Assembly (NCBI RefSeq): GCF_042186555.1
Contig: NC_133335.1
Location: forward strand, 175,795,419 to 175,859,418
Length of the DNA: 64,000 nucleotides
DNA from: Aquarana catesbeiana
Taxonomy: Eukaryota; Chordata; Amphibia; Anura; Ranidae
Reading direction: 5' to 3'
Shown: positions 10,504-20,354 of the stretch, piece after piece
Numbering within the stretch: the stretch's first letter is position 1
Layout of the letters: the number at the start of each line of letters is the position of its first letter
The notes under the pieces: generated by a model
The model's input: only the letters and a program-made list of their open reading frames with translations
Databases searched by the model: none
Told to the model about the DNA's origin: nothing
Made by a program: the position numbers and the translations under genes

Positions 10504-11114
10504 TGTAAGGAGATTCCATATTACAATTCATTATTGATTAATTGATTAATTGTTGATTTCACTCTGTTCATGATTTCACATTGCTTATTTTGCTTTAATA
10601 ATCAGAAACATATCTTAGTATATTTTTGATTAAGATCAGACTGTCTTATGATTTACTGAAATATCTCATATATGTCTTTTCCTCTTTTTCTGTGTTTATC
10701 TGAGGAAACATCTGCTTGTGGTTTCGTCTCTGTACTTTTTAAGGAAGCTGCGGTTGTCCAGCAGACAAGTGACAGGGGATGAGGAATGTTTTGACCTATT
10801 AACTTGAACTACAGGGGTCACCATTTTTGATATCACAAGATGTAGGCATTATTAATGTTTGGAAAATCACAAGATTAAGAAATTACCGAATAATATGCTA
10901 ATGAACATTTATATGTATTATCATTTTGATTGGCCCCCAAATTGTGGGCAGAGTCTTGTAAAGACAGCATAAAAAAGCGAATCTAAAAATAAAGACTTGT
11001 AATCATTTCAGCATACCTAGTGTGTGTATGTGTTATTGATTAACCGCCGGCGAGGACCTCCACTGAGCCATCTCCAAGAGCCTAGGCCACAAGGAGAAGA
11101 CGAAGCACCTAACA
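10504..11114 (+). repeat. ERV 5' LTR (611 bp)
   Basis: Starts TGTAAGGAG and ends CCTAACA (TG...CA). Signals: inverted CCAAT box (GATTGG, 10,928-10,933), TATA-like CATAAAAAAG (10,969-10,978), AATAAA (10,988-10,993) and a GT-rich downstream element (about 11,016-11,035). The AATAAA lies so close to the TATA-like box that it may fall before the cap site, in U3. Confidence 0.92.
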
Positions 11115-11819
11115 GTTTTTGGTACCAGCAAGTGGTGGGGTGTTTTGAACAGGTAAGACATTCTGCTCCTTTTTACCTATTTTTGGTAACTGGTGTTGAT
11201 GCTTGCCTTGTTCAAATAACCTTGTATATCCACCCACTTACATAACTGTGCCTTCGCAACGGGCTAGGGCTGTAGCCCCTTGGAGGGTTAAAGGGCTCGC
11301 AGGTTTTTTGGTTTTTTGAGTAGTCTGACTAGGCTGGTCTGACTGTATTGAGTAGAGATATATATATGTGTGTTTAAAACTCGGGAAGTATAGAATACGC
11401 CCGTAGTATAAGGAGTGGCTAAGTGGACGCCCAATTTTTGGGGAAAATATTGAAAAGTGCACTTATTATACTTATTATAACATGTTCATATAATGTAACT
11501 TTATCTTGCCACTGTATATATAAGATTTTGCTTGTTTTTTTTTTGCTTGTTTTTCTTTTAGGTACCACCGTAAGTATTTAGAGTGTATAGAATATTAGAG
11601 AATTAGAGATAAGTGTATGATATATGTGTATGACAACTGAATGTAAAGTACTGTATTGATTTAGGGGATTTTTTTGTTAAAGTATTACACATATATGCAC
11701 TAAATGAACCACATAGGGCAAGAACCTGATTGTAGTGAGATAGCGCCCGCCTGCCCACATTGCACCTTTGGTTTACTGTTCCTTAGTGTTGACAGGACGT
11801 GGATCCTGCTTACCACTAG
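11115..11819 (+). other. ERV leader with splice-like sites
   Basis: Untranslated leader. A strong donor (CAG/GTAAGA) lies at 11,152/11,153. A pyrimidine tract ending TTTTCTTTTAG forms an acceptor at 11,561, and another donor (ACC/GTAAGT) starts at 11,570, only 8 nt later. A short open frame begins at ATG 11,704. No known leader gene is recognised. Confidence 0.5.
11120..11136 (+). other. Candidate ERV primer-binding site
   Basis: TGGTACCAG begins 5 nt after the LTR, matching the complement of a tRNA ending CTGGTACCA. From memory this fits the 3' end of a leucine tRNA over the first nine bases, but the following bases match less well. The tRNA identity is tentative. Confidence 0.5.
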
Positions 11820-13596
11820 GCCAAATATAAAACAGAGTATGTAACTAAAGCCACCACACCAAAACCTGTAAATTCACCCACCCTATCACAGCAACCCGAA
11901 GCACCCCCCCCTTATGTGATGGTTAAACAGGAGGATGGAACATTGGGTCCATGTCTTCAGCTGTATCCATCTCTGGATCCAGCAGTATTAGCTACCATGG
12001 TATATAGTGCAGCTGATCAGGCACAGGTTACACGATGGGAAAACGAAAGTAGAAACAAGGAAGAGGAAGTCCGGGTAGAAGGTATACGTAGGAGGGAAGA
12101 AGAGAGGATTAGGAGGTTGGATCCGAAGGAAAGGGAATTAGAAGAGAAGTTAAAAGAGTTTAAGAAGAGAAAGGAGGAATTAGAGGAGAAAATGTCTAGG
12201 AGGGAGGAAGAGCTAGAACATTACAAAAGAGAGCTAGATAAGAGGGAAGGTGAGATGAGAGAGTATTCTGCGATAACTAAGGAAGAAAGGGATGGAAAGA
12301 CCCTGGAAGAGGGAGAAGAGGAAGGAGTCAGGAAGTTAAGCCCCAAGGAAAAGGAATGGGAGGAGAAACAGAAAGAATTTAATAAAAGACAGCAGGAAGA
12401 GGAAGAAAGGATACAAAGGAAAAGGGAAGATTTAGAGGCGTACGAGAGGAAACTAGAGAAAGAGGCAAGAAGGATTAAGGAGGCCAAGGAAAAGATAATT
12501 TCACAGCCATCCACCACACTCAGAAGCCAAACAAAACCAGCCATAAGCCAGAAACCCCCACAGGAGGAAAGGGAGCAGGGTGAATCCTCTACTGAGGAAA
12601 GAGAAATAGACATGGAACAGGAAAGTCTAGGTGCCGCCTTTAAAGCACCACTCATGCATATAGGGGAGACGGTAGTGCATATTCCCCTACCCCTAGGCAC
12701 ACTGTCAAAAATAAAGGAGTTATGCCCCAGCCCAAAGAAAAGCCCTAGGGAGGCTGGAGCTTTCCTTGCAAAATACAGTGCAGGGACAAGCCTGGATAAA
12801 GAAGATATAGCGGGGATCCTTAGTATAGTTGACCCTGACAGCCCAGAAGGGCATCCCGTAGATGCCTTATGGACAGCCCACATAGAAGAAGATAAAGATT
12901 GGGTATCTTTTTGGAAAGGTATGGGGAATCATTGGTCTACCATATACAAGGGTTCATCTGCACTTCAGGAACTTGTCCTAGCAAAACAGGGACCGAAGGA
13001 AAAGTTCTATGAATTTTGTACCCGGGTATATAGTCTGTGGAAAGCAGTAGATAATGCCAACCCCCAATTGTTCACCACCACCATTATGGCTGGTGGCGAT
13101 ACGAAGGTGACACAGTTGCTTAAAATTCACTAATCCAAAGTGGGCAGAACAACCCCCAGATGAATTTATGAAGGATGCTAGGTCACGAGAAACATCAGGG
13201 GTATTTGAGCAGAAGGGTGGCATTTTTCCCTCCCTGACACCAACCCAGACTCTGCCAACTGATGGGACTCCGCCCACCCACATAATGACAATGCAACCTT
13301 ATCCACCAATGCAATCTTATCCCCCAAATCAGGGTTACCCACCAGACCAGAGGTGCTTTAACTGTGGGGAACTGGGGCACTGGAAGTCCCAATGTCCCTA
13401 CAGAATTAGAACAAACGCCCAGAGAGGGAGAGGTAGGAATCTTAACACCACCCCCCGTCGCCTTCAGGATATCAGGTATCCTCACCCACCACAACCCCAA
13501 CCACCCCAACCACAACCCCAATACCAGCCTCAGCCTAACAGGCCACCCCCACGCATTCCGATGCAGTGGCCATCCGCTCGGCGGACGCCACAATAG
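11820..13596 (+). pseudogene. gag: ERV gag, frameshifted, ends at a UAG
   Basis: Structural polyprotein. The first ATG of the main frame is 11,919, but the frame is open back to 11,820 and encodes a PPPY late-domain motif at 11,904-11,915, so the original N-terminus lay upstream and is missing or out of frame. Residues about 40-195 (from the GTG at 11,916) form a highly charged coiled coil built of two related blocks offset by 73 residues. Capsid follows with a major homology region (QGPKEKFYEFCTRVY). The frame breaks in an A run at 13,122-13,125. The next frame carries a proline-rich nucleocapsid with one CCHC knuckle (CFNCGELGHWKSQCP) and ends at UAG 13,594-13,596. Confidence 0.85.
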
Positions 13597-16500
13597 GGAT
13601 GCCAAGAGTACGTCCCGTCCCTCAGCCTTGTGTGTTATAATCCATCATGGAAAAGTCTTCCGCAGGTACTATTGCGGGTAGACAATCACCTGATATGTCT
13701 ATTGTTGGACTCAGGGGCTACATTCAGTAGTTTGAATGATGCCATATATGACACACCGCACTGCACTGAGGGAAACTCTATTGGTATAAATGGGACATCA
13801 ATTACCCACCCCATCACTCCACCATTGCCCGTGGCTACTCCAGAAGGGCAGGAACTGTGTACCCAGAGTTTTGCTGTCCTTGTGGATTGTCCAGTATCTT
13901 TAATGGGGAGGGACCTACTCTCAAAACTGAATATCACCATTAAATTTGACAGAGGGGGCTCCCTCACTGCCAGCTCACCGTTCTGTGATTTACATGCTCC
14001 AAAGAGACACACTTTCAGGGGACTCTTTGCATCATTGCCACCCACTCTAGAAACACATGCTATATGGGCAGACAACAAAGGGAGTGTGGGTTTTATTAAC
14101 TGTACACCCTACACACCACAAATGCGTCCAGACGCTGAAGTACAATATCACAAGCAGTACCCTCTGCCACTTGAAAAAATTGAAGGCATCGCACCATTAA
14201 TCAATGATTACATAGCAAAAGGGATTCTGAAACACATCATAAGCCCCTGGAATACACCAATCTACCCTGTGAAAAAGGCAAATGGGGAATGGAGGCTTGT
14301 ACAGGACCTAAGGGCCGTGAACAAGCAGGTTATACCTCTGCCACCTTTGGTAGCAGATATTTCTTTCATTTTTTTTGAAAATACCTGCTGATTCCCTTTG
14401 TTACACAGTAGTAGACCTGGCGAATGCATTTTTTAGCATCCCGATCGATGATGGGGTATTGCCCATGTTTTCATTCTCATGGGGGAGGGGAAAGCAGTTG
14501 ACCTGGTCAAGATTACCTCAGGGGTATGTGGACAGTCCAGCAGCCTTCTCCATGGTCCTTAATGAGACAATTAAGTCATGGACTGCTGAGCGCGGGTCGG
14601 TACTAATACAGTATGTGGACGACTTGCTCCTGTGCAGTCGATCTGCTGAAGATTGTGCGGTCGATTCCACATCTCTGTTACATCACCTGGCCAGGTCTGG
14701 CCACCTAGCATCGCGGAAGAAGATACAATGGTGTCAAAGTCAGGTAGAATACCTGGGATGCATTCTGAAGGAGGGAACCAGACTGGTATCCCCCAAACGT
14801 GCCGCAGCCCTGCAGGCTCTCAGTCCTCCAAGAGACAAAGCAACTTTGCTCTCATTCTTGGGCGCAATCGTATATTGCTGCCAATGGATCCCAGATTGTT
14901 CATATTATGATGGCATTCTGAGGGAGGCTACCTTGTCCACCGCCCCAAAGACAGTAGATTGGACAACAGAAAGGCTCTGTGCTTTTCAGGCCTTGTTAAA
15001 AAGTCTGACTCAGGCCCCCGCCCTGGGATTGATAGAATATGGCAAGCCCTTTCAATTATACTGTGTGGTATCAGGAAATTCTTTTGCTGCGGTTTTGACA
15101 CAGCAACATGGAACCGGGTACCGACCAGTCTCCTATCTCTCAAAAAAGTTGCCTACCCAAGTACAAGGGATGCCATCTTGTCTACAAAACCTTGCTGCTT
15201 GTGCTATGGCAGTTCAAGAGGCTAACAAATCAGTATTAGGCCATGAATTGACTCTCTACACTACTCATTCAGTAACTCACCTCCTGCAAAACATGAACAC
15301 GCAGCATATGACAGCACAGAGGCTTAGTGGGTATGAGATCACACTTCTGAATACTGATAACCTCACTCTCAAACACGCACCACCAAGTAATCCCACTGTC
15401 CGTCTTTTGCACTCTTTGCTCAGGTTACCGCGAGACCCTGATCATAAGCACAATTGTGTTGAACAGGTTGCAGCAATAACCAGCCCTCGCCCAGATCTCA
15501 CTGACATTTCCCTACCAGGAGTACAGGACGTCTTCATAGACGGCAGTTGTACTCGCCCCTCTGATGCAACATTCCTGACAGGGTATGCCATTGTCCAACT
15601 ACCTGATGTGGTGTTGGAAGCAAAAGCCTTACCGCCCTCCTCAGCACAGGTAGCAGAACTGGAGGCGCTCACAAGAGCTTGCATACTTTTCTCTGATGAG
15701 GAGGTAAACATCTACACAGATAGTAGGTACGCTTTTGGTGTCACGCACGACTATGGCGTAATCTGGGCGAATAGAGGATTTAAAACCGCTGACAACAAGC
15801 CAATCGCTAACTCTACACAAATTAAAGCACTCCTGCAAGCGATTCTTCTCCCAAAGAGGATAGCGGTCATCAAAGTAAAGGCACATTCATCAGATAACAG
15901 CAGAGTTTCCAAAGGAAACGCTCTGGCAGACAGAGAAGCAAAAAAAGCCGCTGCCCTATACATTGGTCAGCCAGCCCCCACAACAATGTTCTTCAAAGAA
16001 CATTTTACATCACCCAACTTCAAAACCGTTGTGGCACAAATACAGGGATTAGCTACAGAAGAGGATGTTTCTTTTTGGGTCAAGGATGGCTTGACCAAGG
16101 ACCGAGAAGGTCTTTGGTCAAAAGAGGGGAAGATATTGGGAATACCAGAATCAAGCAGTGTTCTCATACTTTCCTATCTCCATGGTCCAGGACATATAGG
16201 TACCACCGCCCTAACAAACATATACACAAAGTCTTTCTGCACAAACAACTTAAGTAAACAGGCAAAACTCCTCACCAGCAGTTGTCTGACCTGTGCACAA
16301 AACAATGTCCAAGGGAAAAATCATGGATTACATGGCCACCTGCCCCCACCTCTGGGTCCCCTGACAGATTTGCAAATAGACTTCACACACATGCCCAAAC
16401 AAAAAGGCAATTTGAAATACCTTTGCGTGATCGTATGCAAATGGTCAGGTTGGGTTGAAGGAATTCCATGTACAGGTGAGACTGCCAAAATTGCTGCCAA

Positions 16501-17314
16501 ATGCATACTGAACCATTGGGTTTGTAGGTTCGGAATACCAACGGCCATATGGTCAGACAGAGGGCCTGCCTTCAGCTCCTCTGTTACACAGACTTTAGCT
16601 AAGCTACTAGGCTTACAGTGGAAACTGCACATCCCTTACCACCCACAAAGTGCAGGAGTAGTGGAAAGAATGAATAGGAACATTAAGGACAAGTTAAAAA
16701 AAGCCACGGGGGGCACCATGAAAGGATGGTTGGATTACCTTCCTTCTGTCCTATTTCAGATCAGAACAACACCACATGCTAGAACAAAACTCTCGCCCTT
16801 TGAGATTTTGATGGGAGTTCCTGCAAACATAGAGCTGCCCCTCTTAGATCAAAACACTGACATTAACATCTATTCTCAACAGGAAATGTACGTGAAAAAT
16901 CTGGTAAGTATGCTACAGGATATGAACGAACAAGTCTCTGTCACCTTTTCTCCTCTTTCAACAGAACCTACTCATCCCTTCATCCCAGGAGACAAAGTAC
17001 TGGTGAAACAACTGGCACACAAAAAAAAGGTTGGACCCATTTTCTCCGGACCTTGGAAAATAGAGAAGGTTTCCAGAACTGCTGTACTGACCGATCTAGG
17101 AAACACCTGGATCCACGCCAGCCGGTTAAAGAAGTGTCCACAGCGACCCCAGACCCCTGACCCTCCTCCAGCACTCCAAGACTCCTCTGACCAGGAACAG
17201 CGACCAGATTTGAAGGACATTCAAGAAGGCATAAAACAAGTCTCTCGGACCGACGAGACGAATCCCCCACCAACAGGAAGAAACAAGCAACAGAACTTTG
17301 TACACAGTACCTGA
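13597..17314 (+). pseudogene. pol: ERV pro-pol: protease, reverse transcriptase, RNase H, integrase; frameshifted
   Basis: Follows the gag UAG in the same frame, as in viruses that make Gag-Pol by stop-codon readthrough. Protease has LDSGATFS (aspartate codon at 13,708). Reverse transcriptase runs from about 14,090 to 15,100 with VDLANAFFSIP, LPQGYVDSPAAF and catalytic YVDD at 14,612-14,623. The frame breaks in a run of eight T at 14,369-14,376, between the fingers and the first catalytic block. RNase H (~15,520-15,960) has FIDGS, ELEAL and YTDSRYAF. Integrase has a HHCC finger (~16,180-16,300), the D, D and E of the catalytic triad (QIDFTHM, WSDRGP, VVERMN) and a C-terminal domain ending WIHASRLKK. 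Apart from the one frameshift the enzymes look complete. Confidence 0.92.
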
Positions 17315-17318
17315 CAAA

Positions 17319-17802
17319 ATGATTTCCACCTTTGTGTCAGGAAAAACATTATGCTTCTGGACATGTCTGATTCTGATAGTATTCATACCTACTTGGTTAA
17401 TAACAAATTGTGTGTACCATCCAGAAGATTTAGGGTCACTAGAAGGGATATGTGGAAATGCACAGACAGCCAATACATCTAGTATAAAATATAAAAGAAG
17501 TATATTCCCCACTGAACCCCCTTCAGGTTTCACTGACAAGATGTTGTTGTTGAAGTTTAAGTACAGTTATGCACAGAAGTCTGGTTTTGAGAAATGCTGG
17601 ATATGCAGCAAACTCCACCCCAGTACAGCCAGAATCCCATTAATGGCCATTCCCTTAAACATCACTCCTTTTTTGAATGGAACTCCCCCTAGTTCTTGCC
17701 AATGTCTTAGAAGTGGCAATGACAATTTTTACCATACTGCTTTTCATATTGTTCTTGTACGCATGCTTCATGTTACTTAAATGCCTCTACAAAAAAGGGT
17801 AG
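17319..17802 (+). pseudogene. env: ERV env remnant: surface-subunit start joined to a membrane anchor
   Basis: Starts at ATG 17,319, four bases after the pol stop. Residues ~10-32 are hydrophobic (TLCFWTCLILIVFIPTWLI), fitting a signal peptide. A CWIC motif resembles the CxxC of gammaretroviral surface subunits, and NIT and NGT are N-glycosylation sites. This frame ends at 17,780. From ~17,713 another frame encodes a membrane-spanning helix (TIFTILLFILFLYACF) and stops at 17,800-17,802. Cleavage site, fusion peptide, immunosuppressive-type region and transmembrane ectodomain are all missing. The remnant is under 0.5 kb where env genes are usually 1.5-2 kb, so more than 1 kb has been deleted. 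Confidence 0.75.
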
Positions 17803-17821
17803 CAAAGCACCTTCCGAAACC

Positions 17822-17965
17822 ATGAAGCTGACTTCCATTACCAGAGATCCCACGGTATGGTACGAGAACCAGGAAAATGAGGCCGAGGGATATGAATCCT
17901 TAAGGCATGAGGGACAGGTAGCCGAGGAATATGACTCCTTGAGGCGTGATGAAAAGGTGGAATGA
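17822..17965 (+). CDS. Small acidic ERV 3' frame with two YxxL motifs (possible env cytoplasmic tail)
   Basis: 47 codons starting MKLTSITRDP and stopping at TGA 17,963-17,965, just before the purine tract. It holds GYESLRHEG and EEYDSLRRDE, two related repeats whose YESL and YDSL are nine residues apart, like an immunoreceptor tyrosine-based activation motif (YxxL/I, 6-12 residues, YxxL/I). The open frame extends upstream of the ATG back toward the env membrane anchor, one frame off across an A run at about 17,793-17,798. It may therefore be the cytoplasmic tail of Env rather than a separate protein. No homologue is recognised; expression is unproven. Confidence 0.45.
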   Translation: MKLTSITRDPTVWYENQENEAEGYESLRHEGQVAEEYDSLRRDEKVE

Positions 17966-17989
17966 CCATTTCGATGATATCGAATGGTC

Positions 17990-17999
17990 AAAGGGAGGA
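17990..17999 (+). other. ERV polypurine tract
   Basis: AAAGGGAGGA one base before the 3' LTR, the usual place for the plus-strand primer. Confidence 0.85.
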
Positions 18000-18000
18000 T

Positions 18001-18611
18001 TGTAAGGAGATTCCATATTACAATTCATTATTGATTAATTGATTAATTGTTGATTTCACTCTGTTCATGATTTCACATTGCTTATTTTGCTTTAATAATC
18101 AGAAACATATCTTAGTATATTTTTGATTAAGATCAGACTGTCTTATGATTTACTGAAATATCTCATATATGTCTTTTCCTCTTTTTCTGTGTTTATCTGA
18201 GGAAACATCTGCTTGTGGTTTCGTCTCTGTACTTTTTAAGGAAGCTGCGGTTGTCCAGCAGACAAGTGACAGGGGATGAGGAATGTTTTGACCTATTAAC
18301 TTGAACTACAGGGGTCACCATTTTTGATATCACAAGATGTAGGCATTATTAATGTTTGGAAAATCACAAGATTAAGAAATTACCGAATAATATGCTAATG
18401 AACATTTATATGTATTATCATTTTGATTGGCCCCCAAATTGTGGGCAGAGTCTTGTAAAGACAGCATAAAAAAGCGAATCTAAAAATAAAGACTTGTAAT
18501 CATTTCAGCATACCTAGTGTGTGTATGTGTTATTGATTAACCGCCGGCGAGGACCTCCACTGAGCCATCTCCAAGAGCCTAGGCCACAAGGAGAAGACGA
18601 AGCACCTAACA
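18001..18611 (+). repeat. ERV 3' LTR (611 bp)
   Basis: Reads as identical to the 5' LTR at a constant offset of 7,497. AATAAA is at 18,485-18,490. Confidence 0.93.
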
Positions 18612-18955
18612 GTGAATAGTACATGTGACTTTCCCGGGCTTTGGGAGTACTAGGGATGAAAGCTGGATAAATCTGGTCAGATCCAGTGAAATATAGGGCT
18701 ATATAAACGGGGTTCCGTCCAGTCAGGCTCATTCGGAGCTGTGGTGTTCCCCCCTCCCAAACTTTTTTTTTTCTGTCGCGGCTGTAATTATGTGGTGGTG
18801 TCACCTTTGTAAAAAAAAAAATTTAATACAAAGGGGACAAATCTGTTTTTGAAGTTATCTAATATTAATTTATGATGTGGATAATTTTGGTTTCTGATAA
18901 TATTTATGCAGCCTGAGCCGTAGTGGCTAGGTTGTTTTAAGTTTATTGAGTTTTT
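18612..18955 (+). repeat. P2, right part (after the ERV)
   Basis: Continues the P module from GTGAATAGTACATG through the TATA box to GTTTATTGAG. It shares the GGGAGTACTAGGG variant with P3 and P8. Confidence 0.9.
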
Positions 18956-19737
18956 CAAAAATGATTTTTTTTTCAAAAATGATTTTTTTTTTCAAAAATG
19001 ATTTTTTTTTCAAAAATAATTTTTTTTAAGTGATTTCTTTTTTCTAAATTTTTTTTTTCAGAAATAATTTTTTGTTCAAAACTTATTTATTTTCCAAAAA
19101 TTATTTTTTTTTCAAATTTTTAATTTTTTCAAAAATTATTTTTTTTCAAAAATTATTTTTTTTCAAAAATTATTTTTTGTTTCCAAAAATTATTATTTTT
19201 TTTTAAATGATTTTTCATAATTTTGGTTTCTGATAATATTTATGCAGCCTGAGCCATAGTGGCTAGGTTGTTTTAAGTTTATTGAGTTTTTCAAAAATGA
19301 TTTTTTTTTCAAACATTTTTTTTTAAAAATTTTTTTTTTCAAAAATTATTTTTTTAAATTTTTTTGTAATTTTTTTTTTCAAAAATTATTTTTTGTTTCC
19401 AAAAATGTTTTTTTTTTTAAATGATTTTTCTTTTAAACTTTACTTTTTTTTTAAATATTTTTTTTTTTTACAAATATTTTTTTTTTTTCAAAAATTATTT
19501 TTTTTCAAAAATTATTTTTTTTCCAAAAATTATTTTTTTTTTCAAAAATTATTTTTTTTTTTCAAAAATTATTTTTTTTTCAAAAATGTTTTTTTTTAAA
19601 TTTTATTTTTTCAAAAATTATTTTTTTTTTACAAAAATTATTTTTTTTAAATGATTTTTTTTTTCAAAAAAATTTTTTTTTTTCAAAAAAAAATTTTTTT
19701 TTTTCAAAAATTATTTTTTTTAAGTGATTTTTTAATA
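18956..19737. repeat. T-rich satellite with an embedded P tail
   Basis: Standard and GTTTCC-type units, with a P-tail copy at about 19,217-19,292. Parallels 9,251-10,227 unit by unit. Confidence 0.9.
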
Positions 19738-20354
19738 AGATGCTTAGATTTGCAATTTTTTGAATATATCCTGTATTTTTGTGTTGGCTTGGGGAGTTTT
19801 CAAGTCAGTATCCTGTAACCATTGTGAAAAGTCTGTAACAGACACTTCCACCTTTCCTGTTGTGTCCAGAATGATAGGAGAAAGGGGTAAACGGTTTCAA
19901 TAACCCCTTTTTCCTCATGGGAGAGTGGCAGGATGGGCAGTTTCAAGTTCCCCCCTTTGGGGGCCAGCTAAGGCTCTCAGGTGGACACCTGGTGCTCACA
20001 TGGCCTAGGTGAATAGTACATGTGACTTTCCCGGGCTTTGGGAGTACTAGGGATGAAAGCTGGATAAATCTGGTCAGATCCAGTGAAATATAGGGCTATA
20101 TAAACGGGGTTCCGTCCAGTCAGGCTCATTCGGAGCTGTGGTGTTCCCCCCCTCCCAAACTTTTTTTTTTTCTGTCGCGGCTGTAATTATGTGGTGGTGT
20201 CACCTTTGTAAAAAAAAAAATTTAATACAAAGGGGACAAATCTGTTTTTGAAGTTATCTAATATTAATTTATGATGTGGATAATTTTGGTTTCTGATAAT
20301 ATTTATGCAGCCTGAGCCGTAGTGGCTAGGTTGTTTTAAGTTTATTGAGTTTTT
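19738..20354 (+). repeat. P3: promoter-bearing repeat
   Basis: Full P copy of the AATAAGATGC subtype, TATA box intact, GGGAGTAC variant. Confidence 0.9.

Larger units (their letters stand above)
10504..18611 (+). mobile_element. Endogenous retrovirus, gamma/epsilon-like, 8.1 kb
   Basis: Complete provirus in the order LTR, primer site, gag, pro-pol, env remnant, purine tract, LTR. The LTRs are both 611 bp and I saw no difference between them, so integration is recent. Flanks are GGGAA (10,499-10,503) and GTGAA (18,612-18,616), a 5-bp duplication with one mismatch, or 4 bp if scored as GGAA/TGAA. The empty site is present at P8 (55,514-55,518). Gag-pol in one frame separated by a UAG, the YVDD reverse transcriptase and the integrase C-terminus (WIHASRLKK) point to the gamma/epsilon group. 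Every gene is broken, so it is not a functional virus as read. Confidence 0.93.

Noticed and set aside
11024..11245. 73-codon frame across the end of the 5' LTR
   Set aside because: It spans LTR, primer site and donor site and would be removed or untranslated in the viral RNA; no homology seen.
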